Origin: Mytilus trossulus
Taxonomy: Eukaryota; Mollusca; Bivalvia; Mytilida; Mytilidae
Direction of reading: 5' to 3'
NCBI RefSeq assembly: GCF_036588685.1
Contig: NC_086378.1
Span: 22,483,578 to 22,547,577, forward strand
DNA length: 64,000 nucleotides
Both the position numbers and the translations under genes were made by a program. The notes beneath the pieces are model-generated. The model saw only the letters and a program-made list of their open reading frames with translations. It was not told the DNA's origin and did no database searches. Shown one piece after another: positions 10,323 to 22,870 of this stretch (positions are counted from its first letter, which is position 1; each line of letters opens with the position of its first letter).

Positions 10323-12648
10323 CACACCCTACTAAATTGTCAGATTGTTACCTTTGTAGTATTTTAATCAGTAAGACTTTCTAAGATAACAATACGAATA
10401 CTAAAAATAAGTCTAGGTACAGTTTTAAATTTGTTAGCGGGCATGACGTAAAACAGCGAATCAAAGAATTCAACTTTATTTATAACTAATATAGGACAAT
10501 GCTAATACTCCATTCCAGGACCTGTTGTTTTCCAAATAATTAATATTACCAATAATTGATAAGTTCCAGTTAGACGGGTTCAAACAGAAAGATTTGAAAG
10601 AAGAGAAAACCGTGATAACTATCTTATAATCGGCATGACTTTATCAGATGACGATACTAATACTAAAATAAGTCTTGCGCATAGTTATATACTTTAATTC
10701 AGTCACGGACCCGCGATATCACGGGTGTGTTCTAGTGTATGATAAAAGTATACAGAAAACGCAAACCGGAAGTCTAATCTGACTTAAAATTTCGTCCAAT
10801 GACGGAAACATATCCGGACGCCTTTTTTCTCGTTTTTCTCCCAAAATAACTCAACCTGGATAATCATATGAATGGATGACAAATGCGATTATGCACTGTA
10901 CATTTAGGACACAGAGGCATGAAGATTAATTTATTGTGGAAAGAAGAGAAGCGACACCCAAAATGAGTTCTTCATGTTTAATAGTATAGATTTCTTAAAT
11001 ACACATTATTTCAGAATATTGGTTTCTGTGGGCTTCAAAGTTCAAAACGTCTACTAAAGACTAAAATGAACGTGTATATCTTGACACTTTAATACAGAAG
11101 ATCATATTAATTTTTCGTCACCTATAAAATGTCAAATAACCCTTTCCTCTCTATTGATTGTGCGTGTGTGTGTTGGGCACTTATCACTTAGTATTGGATT
11201 CGTTAAGGTCTATTTTCATCGGACGATGGATACCAAACGAAGTTATTTGCAAGTTAACAATCAATTAAATCCTATTTGTACATCTTCTCTGAAGCAAAGC
11301 ATTTCCTTTTCCGTGTATTATGGCTTAGTTCATTAATGTATAAAATATAGTTGCTAGTCTATTTAAATTTAAAATTGAATACATTATAGAAACATAACTT
11401 ACCGTCATAATTTAATTTTAAATAGGTGCGGATTAACAATAACTCACAAGCGATATGTTCGCCATTAATATGCGGATTTCCTTGCTTTTTCTCAAATCAT
11501 TGGCTGTTGTGAAATGTTATACTAGTACCAGTAATTCATAATTGAATTATTCTTTATATATATATATATTAATGGGAAATGGGATCGAAAAGACGGATGT
11601 ATTGCCAAAATTGTCTTTTTCTATGCATTAATTGACAATAATTTTTTTCTAACAGTATGCTTCAAAATCCTTTCGTAGACCGACCCTTTCTAATGATCGA
11701 ATATAGCCAACATGATTGTTTTTTTTTATAAAGTTTTTTTTGTTGAAAGAAATAAAAATAACGTAGCAAAGTCTATGGTGCTACATGTTACTATAACTCC
11801 CGCTATAACTGTTGTGAAGGGTTGATTGAGTCTTACGGATTTGTCTTATACATGGAATATTCCGATCGTTGTTGCAACATAGAATTTTTTTTTTTAAATC
11901 ACAAGATTTATCTCTCCCTTTATTTCTTTTTTCGGTATTTCTCCGACAATTCGTATGGGGGACTCGGGTTATGCTTACACTGAATAGAAGGTTAAATAAT
12001 GTAGTAATTTGTTGGTTTGTAATAACAAAAGCAACACGACGGGTGCCACATGTGGAGCCGGATCTGCTTACCCTTCCGGAGCTTCTGAGATCACCCCAAG
12101 TTTTTAAAGGGGTTCGTGTTGCTTAGTCGTTAGTTTTCCATGTTGAGTCTTGTGTACTAATATTTGTCTGTTTGTAATATTTTTTTAGTCATAGCGTTGA
12201 CATTGTCAGTTTACTTTCGATCTATGAAATTGACTGCCGCTCTTGTATCTTTCACCCCACTTTTATTTCAACCAAAAGTGGGACAAATTAAGGCAGCAGT
12301 AGCAATACGAAGCTCAATTCTCATAAATCGAATAATCCATTTGACGTTGCTCGGTATTTATACATCCCGTCAATGTGTTGTTTGTATTATCTTTCATTGT
12401 TGCTGGTGTGTTTTTTAGGTGTGAGTTTTTGTGTTTCTTTGGTGCATATGAAGTGGCTCTGTACTTTTAAACATCCCCCATTATGTTATTGTTCTATTAT
12501 AATGCTATTTATATGTTATTGTTCTTTTATGATGCAATTATGTTATTAATCTATTAAAAAGCCATTATAGTATTGTTCTTTTATAATTACTAACAACTTT
12601 TGGTCATGCAGAATATTCTTGAAGATCTTGTACAGCATTTCTTTTTTG
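10323..12648. other. Intergenic, no gene seen
   Basis: Holds the second 8360-type repeat block (about 10440..10570), a GCGATATCACGGGTGTG-type dispersed repeat near 10700, a short TA microsatellite near 11560, and the inverted 12030..12124 repeat. The short open frames here have no recognisable protein features. Confidence 0.6.
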
Positions 12649-13946
12649 TTACACCCCAGCTCTATTGTTATACTTCATAGTTTCTATTTTTGAAACACGA
12701 GTAAATTGAATAGATCTATTGTTACGAATAACAATGGATTTTGACCACAGGCTGTGACAAGCGGGGTTTCTGGAAACCCCTGCTTCTACATTCCGCAAAC
12801 AAAGTCCATTGTTATTCGTAACAATAGAAATTGATTATTCTTTAAAAAGCATGAACACAAGAAATTACTTAGTGTTCACTTCAAATTGTTTCAAGATATT
12901 AAAATAAAACATTTAAGGAAATTCCAAAAGCGAAAAAAAATTAAGCATTTATTTTAAATTAAAAAAAATTCTTCAATTACTCCGTTGCTGAAAGTAATAT
13001 ATTTTTTTTTATCCCAGTCGTATGTTTCTTTAATAAAAAAGTGGGATTCTAACTGTCGACCCCCCCCCCCCCCCCCCGATATCCAGTGGCCGATCCGGGG
13101 TAGGGGCTCCGCGGGTTGGACCAGATTTAAAAGATCAATGTATTTGACTTATTTGAGCCCCTGCCCCTTTCTTTTGAGTTGGAAACCCCAGCTGGATCAG
13201 CCCCTCTTCCGCAAAAGAGGGAGTTACGAAATATTAAATCTGTATCTTTGTATGCTGAGCGTGCCTGGAAGTCGGGTTTCTATTGCAGATACACTTATCC
13301 CTTTGTAGGTCCGAATATGAATGTGTATTCATTCTCGAGAAGAGGGGGGGCTTTTCCCCCCATAAAACAGTAAGATAGAAAATATAGTTATGATTACCTT
13401 TATTAAACTGATACAGGTAAGTAATTTGGGTTATAATATTGCCTTTATCTTTTAAATTAGTCTCATCTACCAAATCCAACGCTTGCTAAGAAATGTCGTC
13501 CGTCTCATACCCTTCCATATTAACAACTGCATACAAGGAGCATGACGTAGTTTTTGTTTTTAATATGAATACACGATACGGTCAACCTTGACCTGCTGAT
13601 CCATATCAACCCAAGGATTTATTTGAAATATGAAAAACAACCTTGACATTGGTAAAACATACTCACTTGTCAAAGTGTGAACGAAGATAACCAAAAAAGG
13701 TTACTAGTGGGTTTTCATGAAATAACAAAATATCTTATAAATAATGCTTTGATATTGGCAATAAAATATATGTTATCGTTTTTTTTCTTCATTTTATAAT
13801 TAATGTTAACAATATAGAGTTTAGAATGGGGTGTAAGTTAGTTATACACCTCGGGATACGGCATGTCTGGATAAGAAACCCCTACGGCCTCCGGCCGACG
13901 GGGTTTCTTATCCAGACATACCTTTCCCTCGGTGTATAACTATTAC
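12649..13946 (+). mobile_element. 1.3-kb hairpin-ended repeat element, copy 2
   Basis: Same orientation as copy 1 and, by eye, identical apart from 18 instead of 15 C residues in the poly-C tract. The hairpins correspond to about 12715..12828 and 13841..13940. Left flank is CTTTTTTG, right flank GATACCTGTATTC. Such identity implies recent spread or gene conversion. Confidence 0.88.
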
Positions 13947-15217
13947 TGATACCTGTATTCATGCAGGTCTCCCATGTTGGTTAGAGCGCATGCACCTAAA
14001 TCTAAATTTGGAGTTCCTCGAGACATTTGTCTGCCAGTCAAAATTATTGATCCTAATTAAACATACATATTATGTAATTATTACCTTTTGGGTATAACAT
14101 ACAACTGTTACTTCTGCATGAATAATGATAATGCCTTTGCATTACACTTTAACTAAATGCAACTGTTATAATTTTTTTCTACTTTCTTTGATCTTGAAAA
14201 AATATACACATTAACCTATTTTACTAATGTATTTTCTTCCGATCTAGTTTTAATACTGAAATTTGAAAAAGGGTATACTATTTATTTATAATTTTTTAAT
14301 AAAAGAACCGAAATAGACTGCTGACATCAAGAATAGTTATCAAAGGTACCAGGATTATAATTTAGTACGCATGACGCGCGTTTCGTCTTCATAAGACTCA
14401 CCAGTGACGCTCATATCAAAATAGTTCTAACCCAAACAAATACAAAGTTGAACAGCATTGAGGATTTAAAATTCCAAATAAGTTGTGCCAAATACGGCTA
14501 AGGTAATCTATGCCTGGGATAAGAAAATCCTTAGTTTTTCGAAAAATTCAAAGTTTTGTTAACAGGAAATTTATGAAAATGACCACATAATTGATATTCA
14601 TGTCAACACCGAAGTGCTGACTACTGGGCTGGTGATACCCTCGAATGCGTTACATACCCCGTAACTCTCGTGTTGTGCTTTGTGATGATATTGATAATTA
14701 TGTGTCGATCGCTTTAGACAAAAACTTGCCTGACAATTTGACATGTTTGAATGTAGATATGATGTCAATCAATAATATATCATGCACAAGTGGTAACCAT
14801 CTGACTTCACAGCCCTTGTATATGTACTAAATAGTGTTTGAACAGACACTTAATTGATACTACAAAAACACTTCTATATTATTTTAGTACGATATCATAT
14901 AAGGGTATACTATTGATTGTATAAGAGAAATAACAAAAAACGATATCAAAACGTTTTTACATACATAACTGTCGTGTTAGATTTTATGATTATATTTAAG
15001 ATTTTGTTTCGAAATACTTGTACAAAAAAAACCCTGTTTTTGACATGCAATTTCAATTTCCGTATGCTGAATATCAATAATTTGTCGTGTAGAAGAGGTA
15101 TAACCATCTGATAAATGTTTAACAGCGCTAGCATATTTACAATCTGGTCTATGAACAGACAGATTTGATTACAGATACAGGGCACACGTATGGATTTATT
15201 CTTACAAAGAAACAATA
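13947..15217. other. Intergenic, no gene seen
   Basis: Apart from the dispersed repeat at 14338..14645 there is only AT-rich sequence with short meaningless frames. Confidence 0.55.
14338..14645 (+). repeat. Abundant dispersed repeat (TACCAGGATTATAATTTAGT family)
   Basis: Runs from TACCAGGATTATAATTTAGT through GACGCGCGTTTCGTCTTCAT and ACTCACCAGTGACGCTC to GAAGTGCTGACTACTGGGCT. Other copies or parts: about 22180..22360 (-), 25055..25150 (+), 25715..26060 (-), 42500..42960 (-), 44580..44885 (+) and 47770..48130 (+). Non-coding; family name unknown to me. Confidence 0.75.
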
Positions 15218-15222
15218 AGAAT

Positions 15223-16555
15223 CAGGGGCGTAGCTACCCGGAGGCACGACAGCACGTGCATCCACGTCGTTTTCACAAAAAAAAAAAAAAAAAAAAAAAA
15301 AAACAGAAGAGAAGAGAGAGAGATGAGTTAGTCAATCGGAATCGGACAGAGTGATGCATGTATTATCTAAGACTATTATGATTAGGATATTTGTTTAACG
15401 TTCGGGGACTGTTTGTGTCTTTTCAACTATCCCGGATATTAGTTAGACAACCTAGTTACAAGTGTTCGAGTCATGCAGAAAAAGATCGTAGCTCCCTATA
15501 CGCTAACACGCAGCAGCGTGCACATTGATTCGGCATGCAAGAAAGAAATGGCAAAATAAAAATTTGTAAATTGAATGTTAGAGGAAGCACATATGTTGTC
15601 ACTTTTTTAATTGATTAAGTATCATTAAATAACGACATTTGGTTTCAAAATATTTTTTTGTTGTTGAGATAATCACAAAATCGGAAGGTAACTTGTATCT
15701 TTTACAAGATTTGAATTTGTAATACTCAGTATAAGACATGTAGTTTTGAAGCAGTACAGTGTACAGTTCATCAGTTTGAAATGAGATGTAACAATCGGCA
15801 TTATAATTATCAGATCCCTTCGATATCGTTAAAAATATGCCGAGGCGATGGGATCGATAGACTACCGGGGCCAATTACCCTGCAACCACGCCATGTCTCA
15901 TTATTTTTTGCGTTCATAGACCATATGAAAAGGGAACTGGAGAGTGGAGTCCCATCAAGTATTATCAGACAACCGCTTCTTTGCGCTGTATCTGCTTCAT
16001 CGTGTAGTAGGAATTATCCCAAACGAACAAATCTCAATATTGTCTGAAACATACGAAACTGACCTTGCATGTAATTTTGACGAATTCAATTGGGAGGTCG
16101 CTCGATGCCGAAACGTACGCTGGGTTATTATATCTCGCAAGTGCTGTACCATGCCATGATGGAGATCTATCAGTCACTGTACTTTGTATGTTATTTAAAA
16201 CAAATGTAAGATCAACAATGAACAACGACAGTTACATGGCATTACTGCATATTCATCGGGATTTCAGTGTTAAAATTGACAAAGTAATAGAGAAAATTGT
16301 TTCTGCCAAGACTCGAAGAGCAGGTTTTGGACAATTTTGAGTAAATTCTGTATCACAAATATGTGTTGTTTATATATTACGCTTTTCAGAAGATATATTA
16401 ATAGTTTTACATTCATAAATTTTTATCTACATAATTATATAGCTCCTTTTAACCAAAATAACATTTTTCTGCATAATAGGGTCCCAAAATTTTTTCGCCT
16501 CGCTCCGCTCGGCAGGAACTGCTTCCACATCGTTTCCTTTCTAGCTACGCCCCTG
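15223..16555 (+). mobile_element. Decayed hAT-type DNA transposon
   Basis: Ends are CAGGGGCGTAGCTA (15223) and its complement TAGCTACGCCCCTG (to 16555), the hAT/Tip100-style terminus. AGAAT flanks both sides (15218..15222 and 16556..16560); hAT elements usually duplicate 8 bp, so the remaining bases may have changed. Scattered frames from 15880 to 16340 read as the C-terminal part of a hAT transposase: VSLFFAFIDHMKRELES, then DNRFFALYLLHR, and last the dimerisation end RSTMNNDSYMALLHIHRDF up to a stop at 16338. Frameshifts and a missing N-terminal half make it inactive. The left part holds a 31-A run (about 15279..15309), perhaps a later insertion scar. Confidence 0.75.
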
Positions 16556-16696
16556 AGAATATTGTTAAGTCTGTAAAAAATTGTCACGTTTTTTGTAGTA
16601 CACACGCACCTGCTACTAAAGAAAATCTGTATCAACGTACAATAATAGAATAACAAAAGGCAAATTTTAAAGATATTTTGTGAGTGTCATTAAATA

Positions 16697-17994
16697 AGTA
16701 ATAGTTATACACCGAGGGAAAGGTATGTCTGGATAAGAAACCCCGTCGGCCGGAGGCCGTAGGGGTTTCTTATCCAGACATGCCGTATCCCGAGGTGTAT
16801 AACTAACTTACACCCCATTCTAAACTCTATATTGTTAACATTAATTATAAAATGAAGAAAAAAAACGATAACATATATTTGATTGCCAATATCAAAGCAT
16901 TATTTATAAGATGTTTTGTTATTTCATGAAAACCCACTAGTAACCTTTTTTGGTTATCTTCGTTCACACTTTGACAAGTGAGTATGTTTTACCAATGTCA
17001 AGGTTGTTTTTCATATTTCAAATAAATCCTTGGGTTGATATGGATCAGCAGGTCAAGGTTGACCGTATCGTGTATTCATATTAAAAACAAAAACTACGTC
17101 ATGCTCCTTGTATGCAGTTGTTAATATGGAAGGGTATGAGACGGACGACATTTCTTAGCAAGCGTTGGATTTGGTAGATGAGACTAATTTAAAAGATAAA
17201 GGCAATATTATAACCCAAATTACTTACCTGTATCAGTTTAATAAAGGTAATCATAACTATATTTTCTATCTTACTGTTTTATGGGGGGAAAAGCCCCCCC
17301 TCTTCTCGAGAATGAATACACATTCATATTCGGACCTACAAAGGGATAAGTGTATCTGCAATAGAAACCCGACTTCCAGGCACGCTCAGCATACAAAGAT
17401 ACAGATTTAATATTTCGTAACTCCCTCTTTTGCGGAAGAGGGGCTGATCCAGCTGGGGTTTCCAACTCAAAAGAAAGGGGCAGGGGCTCAAATAAGTCAA
17501 ATACATTGATCTTTTAAATCTGGTCCAACCCGCGGAGCCCCTACCCCGGATCGGCCACTGGATATCGGGGGGGGGGGGGGGGGTCGACAGTTAGAATCCC
17601 ACTTTTTTATTAAAGAAACATACGACTGGGATAAAAAAAAATATATTACTTTCAGCAACGGAGTAATTGAAGAATTTTTTTTAATTTAAAATAAATGCTT
17701 AATTTTTTTTCGCTTTTGGAATTTCCTTAAATGTTTTATTTTAATATCTTGAAACAATTTGAAGTGAACACTAAGTAATTTCTTGTGTTCATGCTTTTTA
17801 AAGAATAATCAATTTCTATTGTTACGAATAACAATGGACTTTGTTTGCGGAATGTAGAAGCAGGGGTTTCCAGAAACCCCGCTTGTCACAGCCTGTGGTC
17901 AAAATCCATTGTTATTCGTAACAATAGATCTATTCAATTTACTCGTGTTTCAAAAATAGAAACTATGAAGTATAACAATAGAGCTGGGGTGTAA
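16697..17994 (-). mobile_element. 1.3-kb hairpin-ended repeat element, copy 3 (inverted)
   Basis: Reverse complement of copies 1 and 2, with a G17 tract (17577..17583 region) in place of the C-run and a few substitutions (for example near 16880 and 16913). It begins AGTAATAGTTATACACC and ends GCTGGGGTGTAA. Copies 2 and 3 flank the hAT relic as a large inverted pair about 2.7 kb apart. Confidence 0.88.
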
Positions 17995-18261
17995 CATTGT
18001 TGATTGGAACTACGTGTTCACTCATGAAATAATATACTAAAATAATGTTTTTACGATTTTTAAATAATAATGTTACAATGAAATGGGAACAATATATGTA
18101 TAAATATAAGAACGTCTGAGCCAGTGACAACTCTACAACAGATTTATCCATCGGATCAACGCAGTGATGGTGATACATGGCTGTGAACATTATGTATATA
18201 CAACTCGTCAAAACATCAACCCAACAATGTTAGATCTGTAAGTTTGCTTTCGCAAATGTTT

Positions 18262-18370
18262 TGGTTCTTCCCTTACCGGGATTCGAACCCATGCTCCTGA
18301 GATATCGTGACACCATATCGCCTGCACTGTAGCCCTCCCGCTAGATCACACGACCACTTGGGCTTCAAAA
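18262..18370 (-). repeat. tRNA-derived sequence (SINE head)
   Basis: On the minus strand there is an A-box-like TGATCTAGCGG (18338..18348) and a perfect B box, GGTTCGAATCC (18279..18289), about 50 bp apart. The 5' part starts GAAGCCCAAGTGGTCG. An acceptor stem cannot be paired, so this looks like a pol III promoter-bearing SINE head rather than a working tRNA gene. Confidence 0.55.
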
Positions 18371-18436
18371 CGAAGCTTTTCGGTGGCCGGATGTTACCTA
18401 CAAATTAGTGTAAGATACAGTCACCGATGTATGTGC

Positions 18437-18458
18437 GGGGGGGGGGGGGGGGGGGGGG
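18437..18458. repeat. Poly-G tract (22 nt)
   Basis: Uninterrupted G run, capable of G-quadruplex formation. It is likely length-unstable. Confidence 0.9.
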
Positions 18459-18568
18459 ATAGAGACAAAAATATGCCACATATAAGAAGCGCAGAATGCC
18501 TTATCAATATCTAAATATCAGAGTATTAAGAACCGACACTTTATCATAAATCTGAAAGTGAATCATTT

Positions 18569-18870
18569 TTAAGCATAGTATTGAATGAAGCTGAAATTTT
18601 GAATGGTCATTTTTCGAATATTTGTAAAATTAGTATTGAGCATGAGATCAAAAATGTTCCAGACTCTCCATTTAAAATGAAGGATTTTATTATCAAATAC
18701 AATAAAGTTCTTGATCAATTAAAATCAAATTTAATTAACCGCCTGGTTATGATGGTGTCCTCCTAAAATTTTGAAGGAACTAAATTCAATATTGTCAAAC
18801 AATTTTCTTTGTTATTCAATATTTCACAGCAGATCAAAAGGGCTCCATGATCAATGAATATTTACTCTGG
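18569..18870 (+). pseudogene. LINE remnant (region before the RT)
   Basis: Reads NEAEILNGHFSNICKISIEH, then RPPGYDGVPPKILKEL after one frameshift near 18740. This is the conserved lead-in to LINE reverse transcriptase (xGPDGIPPKxLKE). A related fragment is at 25378..25650. Confidence 0.6.
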
Positions 18871-21800
18871 TTTGAAGGAAAATGTTAGCTGTAATGAACC
18901 GATTGAAACCCGACATAGTTAACTTACACTTGTATTATATCAATAATTGTCTAGATAATTTATTAATTTATTCTAAAAGCCAAAAGATCATGAGTTGTAA
19001 AGTATAATAAAATGTTAATCAGGGGACTGTAGTTTTCTATTCGTTAGATGTGTTTTAGCTTTTGATTTTGTCAATTGATAACAAACTTTCCATTTCATAT
19101 TTATTTCCTCAGAGTTCATTTTTTTTATTTTACTTTCAACTAGCAGAATTATGTAATGCATGTACTATTATTTCAAATCTTGATTATGAATGCTTTTTCT
19201 TTGTATAATGTCATAGATTGAAATTGCTTGAACATGATTGATATATAATATATATAGAACAAAAGGCTCTTTTTTGACGAGATAAGAATAGTGTTAAGTT
19301 TGACAAACTTCCGTATCCAAAGAAGAGTAAACACATAAAAGCCGTGTTATGCATACATAAAACCTTGCTTGTAGTGTTGGTATGGTTCACCTGTCAACTT
19401 GGGGTCAGACAGAATAGTCTTGAAGATCTTCTACTGATGACAGTATTTCTCTGTATTTGGTTGATGGTTTTGTCTGATTCCTGTACCTTAACGTCTCTCA
19501 TGTTGCTGAAAGGGGATGTACACATATAATAGGTATTCTGCTGAACATAAATCTTGGCTTCTTATGAAATGAAGATTTTATGTAGCGGTTATTATACTCT
19601 ATCCGTGATTTCGATGTGTTCCTTCTCGTGATTGTCTTCTTTATAAAGGTCATCTTTCCTAAGGACGGTCATTACTGTAACGATTAGAACGCGACAGGCT
19701 ATACATTATCCATGAAATTACAGGCTTAAAAACCAAACAAAACAAAAATCCTAAATAAAAATATATCAATCCATAAACTAACCAACAATTGAAAACTTCA
19801 GACCCGTACGTTCCTATTTTGAACGCTTAAAATTCTTATATTAGGCTGATATTCTCTCTTGTATTATACCTATATCTGTGCCTTCCAAGTGTAGTATTTT
19901 CTGGGGCCGTATGGCGATAAAAACAATGACAAAATTTGGAAGCAGCGTGTTCTTTGTATTCCACATGAATAATGATGCAAATAATAAATGAGGTTTACAT
20001 AAATCATATTTGACTGATATCAAAGGGAAGTAACTCAACGAACGTAAATCAAAGTACGTAAAGTACTTTATTTGAATAATGTTGCACCATGCTGGCAAGC
20101 TTATTTCTGTCAAAGGAAAACAGATAAAGGACATTCTGTTCCTTCATATACTTGATCAGTTGACAATGTAAATCATTTCAATCCGATAACTATGCATGTG
20201 ATTTCCCAATTGCCCGGGCATCTCATAGTATAACTAGCTGCACTATATGATCAGATTACTAGTAAGTTGAATGTAAAATTTAAAAAAATGCCGAGCTCCG
20301 AGTGAAATTCAAAAGAGAATTCAAATATTTTACGAACGCAGTCACAAGTTGTGTGACTATTCCGGAATATCTGTTTCACAGATGACGACGGATAAGTTCA
20401 TATTGTCGTAGCCACAATCCTGTCTTTATTTAAGAAATAATTCCATCATGTCATGCTCTATGCTCATTTTAACATGGGTAGGCAATATATTTGTCGATAT
20501 TTTACACTGAGCGTTAGCAAGGTGTAAAAAGTGGTCAAATAATGCCTATCCATGTTAAAATGAGCATAGAGCATGCCATAAAGGAATTATTTCAATTCTA
20601 GTAGGACAAATACAGTGTTTTTATAGGTCAAAGCGTACGAAAATACCGTAAAAATGTTTGGCTTTTCCCGTTTCCTCCCCGAGGAGTCTGTGCATTACGT
20701 TTCATATTTAATAAGTTTTAAAACACCGAGCAGGGTAAATATATGTTGGTTTATAAAAATATATAATAAAAGTTTATGTTAGCTGCTTAAATGTATATAT
20801 TTTAAAGGATAACGATGGAAATGACGTTAATATACACAGTAAGTTCGTGCGCATGTGTCAAACATATTTTGGGCTCATTAGAACACGGCTATGTTTACAA
20901 AGCGTAATAAGGACGTTATATTAGAATCTCGAACGAGTCCTACCTTCTCAAAGATTTGAATTAATCGATACTGTCTAGTTTTGAATGTAAGGCTTTTGAA
21001 CGAAAGCATGTAGTTTAGGAATTATTTCAGGTCATTTCCCGCCCTTCTACAGATATTCAATTCCTCTTTCTCGATCGTCTGTCCTTGTTGACAGGACAAA
21101 ACGAATGAACAACAGTATTGTTAATTGGGCAGTAATTATATAAGTGACTGGACATTTTTCGGCTGTATAATAACGCGAATGTTCTTATCTGAATCTCTAT
21201 AGATAAGGCAGTACGTGTCTATATCTTTCCTGTCTAAATCTTTTTAATGCAAAATTCTAAATTTTAAAATGCGCATCATGAACTCGATATTTTTTTATAA
21301 AGTTATATTGTCAAAAACATCTTGTTTATTTAAAATTCTTAAAAGTTGGATGAAAAGGTATAGTTTGTAGGATTTTAAAAGCGTTGATCGAAGAACATTC
21401 ATCGCTTCATATGAAATTTACGCTCTTTAGAATTCCATAAAGAAGCATTCCGCGGCAATTCTTATATTTACATAATACAGCCTTGATCTGACGAGTTAAA
21501 TCCAAATCGTTGTTTGTTTATCAAGGTATTGCTGTTGTGTTGTCATGGTAGGCACATACTATCAAGAAAGTTCATTCTATATAAAAAAAAAATAATCTAA
21601 ATTGAAAGTGCCTAGAGACATTTGTCTTCCAAACCGTGAAAATTATTGTTTCTAATGAAACCTACTGCTAATGTAGTTATTACTTTTTGAGTATAACATA
21701 CAACTAATATAATGTCTGCAAAAATAATTTAAAATCATTTGCATTAAAATTTAACATTTTGTAAATTTATAAAAAAAAAAGAGTATAAGTAGATCATTAA

Positions 21801-22179
21801 CCTACATAACCCATTCATTTTTCCATGTAAGAATTATCAGTATTTAGTTCTAATATAATCTTAAAGCAATCCTAATTCTATAAACTTTTTGAATTATAGT
21901 TTTTCATGTGTGACGTCATGCTGTTTCTAAATTTCATAAATTCAAATGTGGCATAACGTTTGCCTTTTCGCCATCGTATGTGACGTCATTTTTTTTTTAA
22001 TTGCGTTGACGCCTGGACTCATTCGGGTGTTTCTATGCTGTATTGAACTTGGCATCATTTATTTGGGTTTAGTTTTCAGTAATAAGTTAATACTTCAGTT
22101 TCATTATGAATATATCTTTCACATTCATTTGTTAAAATTTACTGTTTGCAATAGCATGAATCGTTCTATATAATAGTGT
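18871..22179. other. Intergenic, no gene seen
   Basis: AT-rich sequence with one strong foldback (20440..20600). A TGACGTCAT-containing stretch near 21910-21990 and short frames do not resemble known proteins. Confidence 0.55.
20430..20600. repeat. Foldback (imperfect palindrome)
   Basis: Arms of about 70 bp around AGCGTTAGCAA. The most conserved part is GCTCTATGCTCATTTTAACA on the left and its complement on the right. It is bordered by AAATAATTCC and GGAATTATTT. It looks like a small foldback MITE. Confidence 0.75.
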
Positions 22180-22870
22180 TCTTATCCCGGGCATAAAAAT
22201 AATGCCGTATTTGGCAAAACCTTTTTCAACTTTTGATCTTCAGTGCTGTACAACTTTGTACTTTTTTCACTTTCGATCTTTTATATCTGGGCGTCACTGG
22301 TGAGTCTTGTGTGGACAAGACGCGTTTTTGGCGTAATGAATTTTAAACCTGATGCTTTTTGTTATCTATTAATCATGCTTTTCTTTGTCTAATATGTTCT
22401 CCTTTTTATTTGTATTGTAGTCCTGTAATATTATGTTGTCATTTCAATGTTATATTTAACTTTGCCATTAAAGTGCGAGGTTTGGCATGCCACAAAACCA
22501 GGTTCAACCCACCACTTTTATTCCCCTTTAAAAGTGTCCTGTACCAAGTCAGGAAGATGGCCATTGTTATAGTATTGTTCGTTTCTGTGTGTGTTGCATT
22601 TTAACTTTGAGTCGTTTGTGTTTTCTCTTATTTTTGAGATATTGAGATAAGACGTGACACGGTACTTGTCTATCCCAAATTCATGTATTTGGTTTTGATG
22701 TTATATTTGTTATTCTCGTGGTGTTTTGTCTATTGCTTGGTCCGTTTCTGTGTGTGTTGCGTTTCGGTGTTGTGTCGTTGTTCTCCTCTTATATTTAATG
22801 CGTTTCCCTCGGTTTTAGTTTGTTACGCCGATTTTGTTTTTTGTCCATGGATTTATGAGTTTTGAACAGC
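22180..22870. repeat. Mosaic of dispersed repeats
   Basis: Begins with a minus-strand piece of the CCAGGATTATAA family (GGCGTCACTGGTGAGTCTTG). It continues with a second family carrying GTACCAAGTCAGGAAGATGG and GCGTTTCCCTCGGTTTTAGT up to GAACAGCGGTATACTAC. The second family recurs near 24955..25050, 42420..42500, 45310..45700 and 47280..47490. Short frames inside are not genes. Confidence 0.65.

Noticed and set aside
14917-15215. Overlapping frames of 64 and 89 codons on opposite strands
   Set aside because: AT-rich intergenic DNA, no motif, no splice or polyadenylation support.
16337-16656. Frames of 79 and 73 codons at the end of the hAT element
   Set aside because: They read through the terminal inverted repeat and beyond; shadows of non-coding sequence.
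18262-18370. Possible tRNA gene on the minus strand
   Set aside because: Good A and B boxes, but they are about 50 bp apart and no acceptor stem can be paired; kept only as a SINE head.
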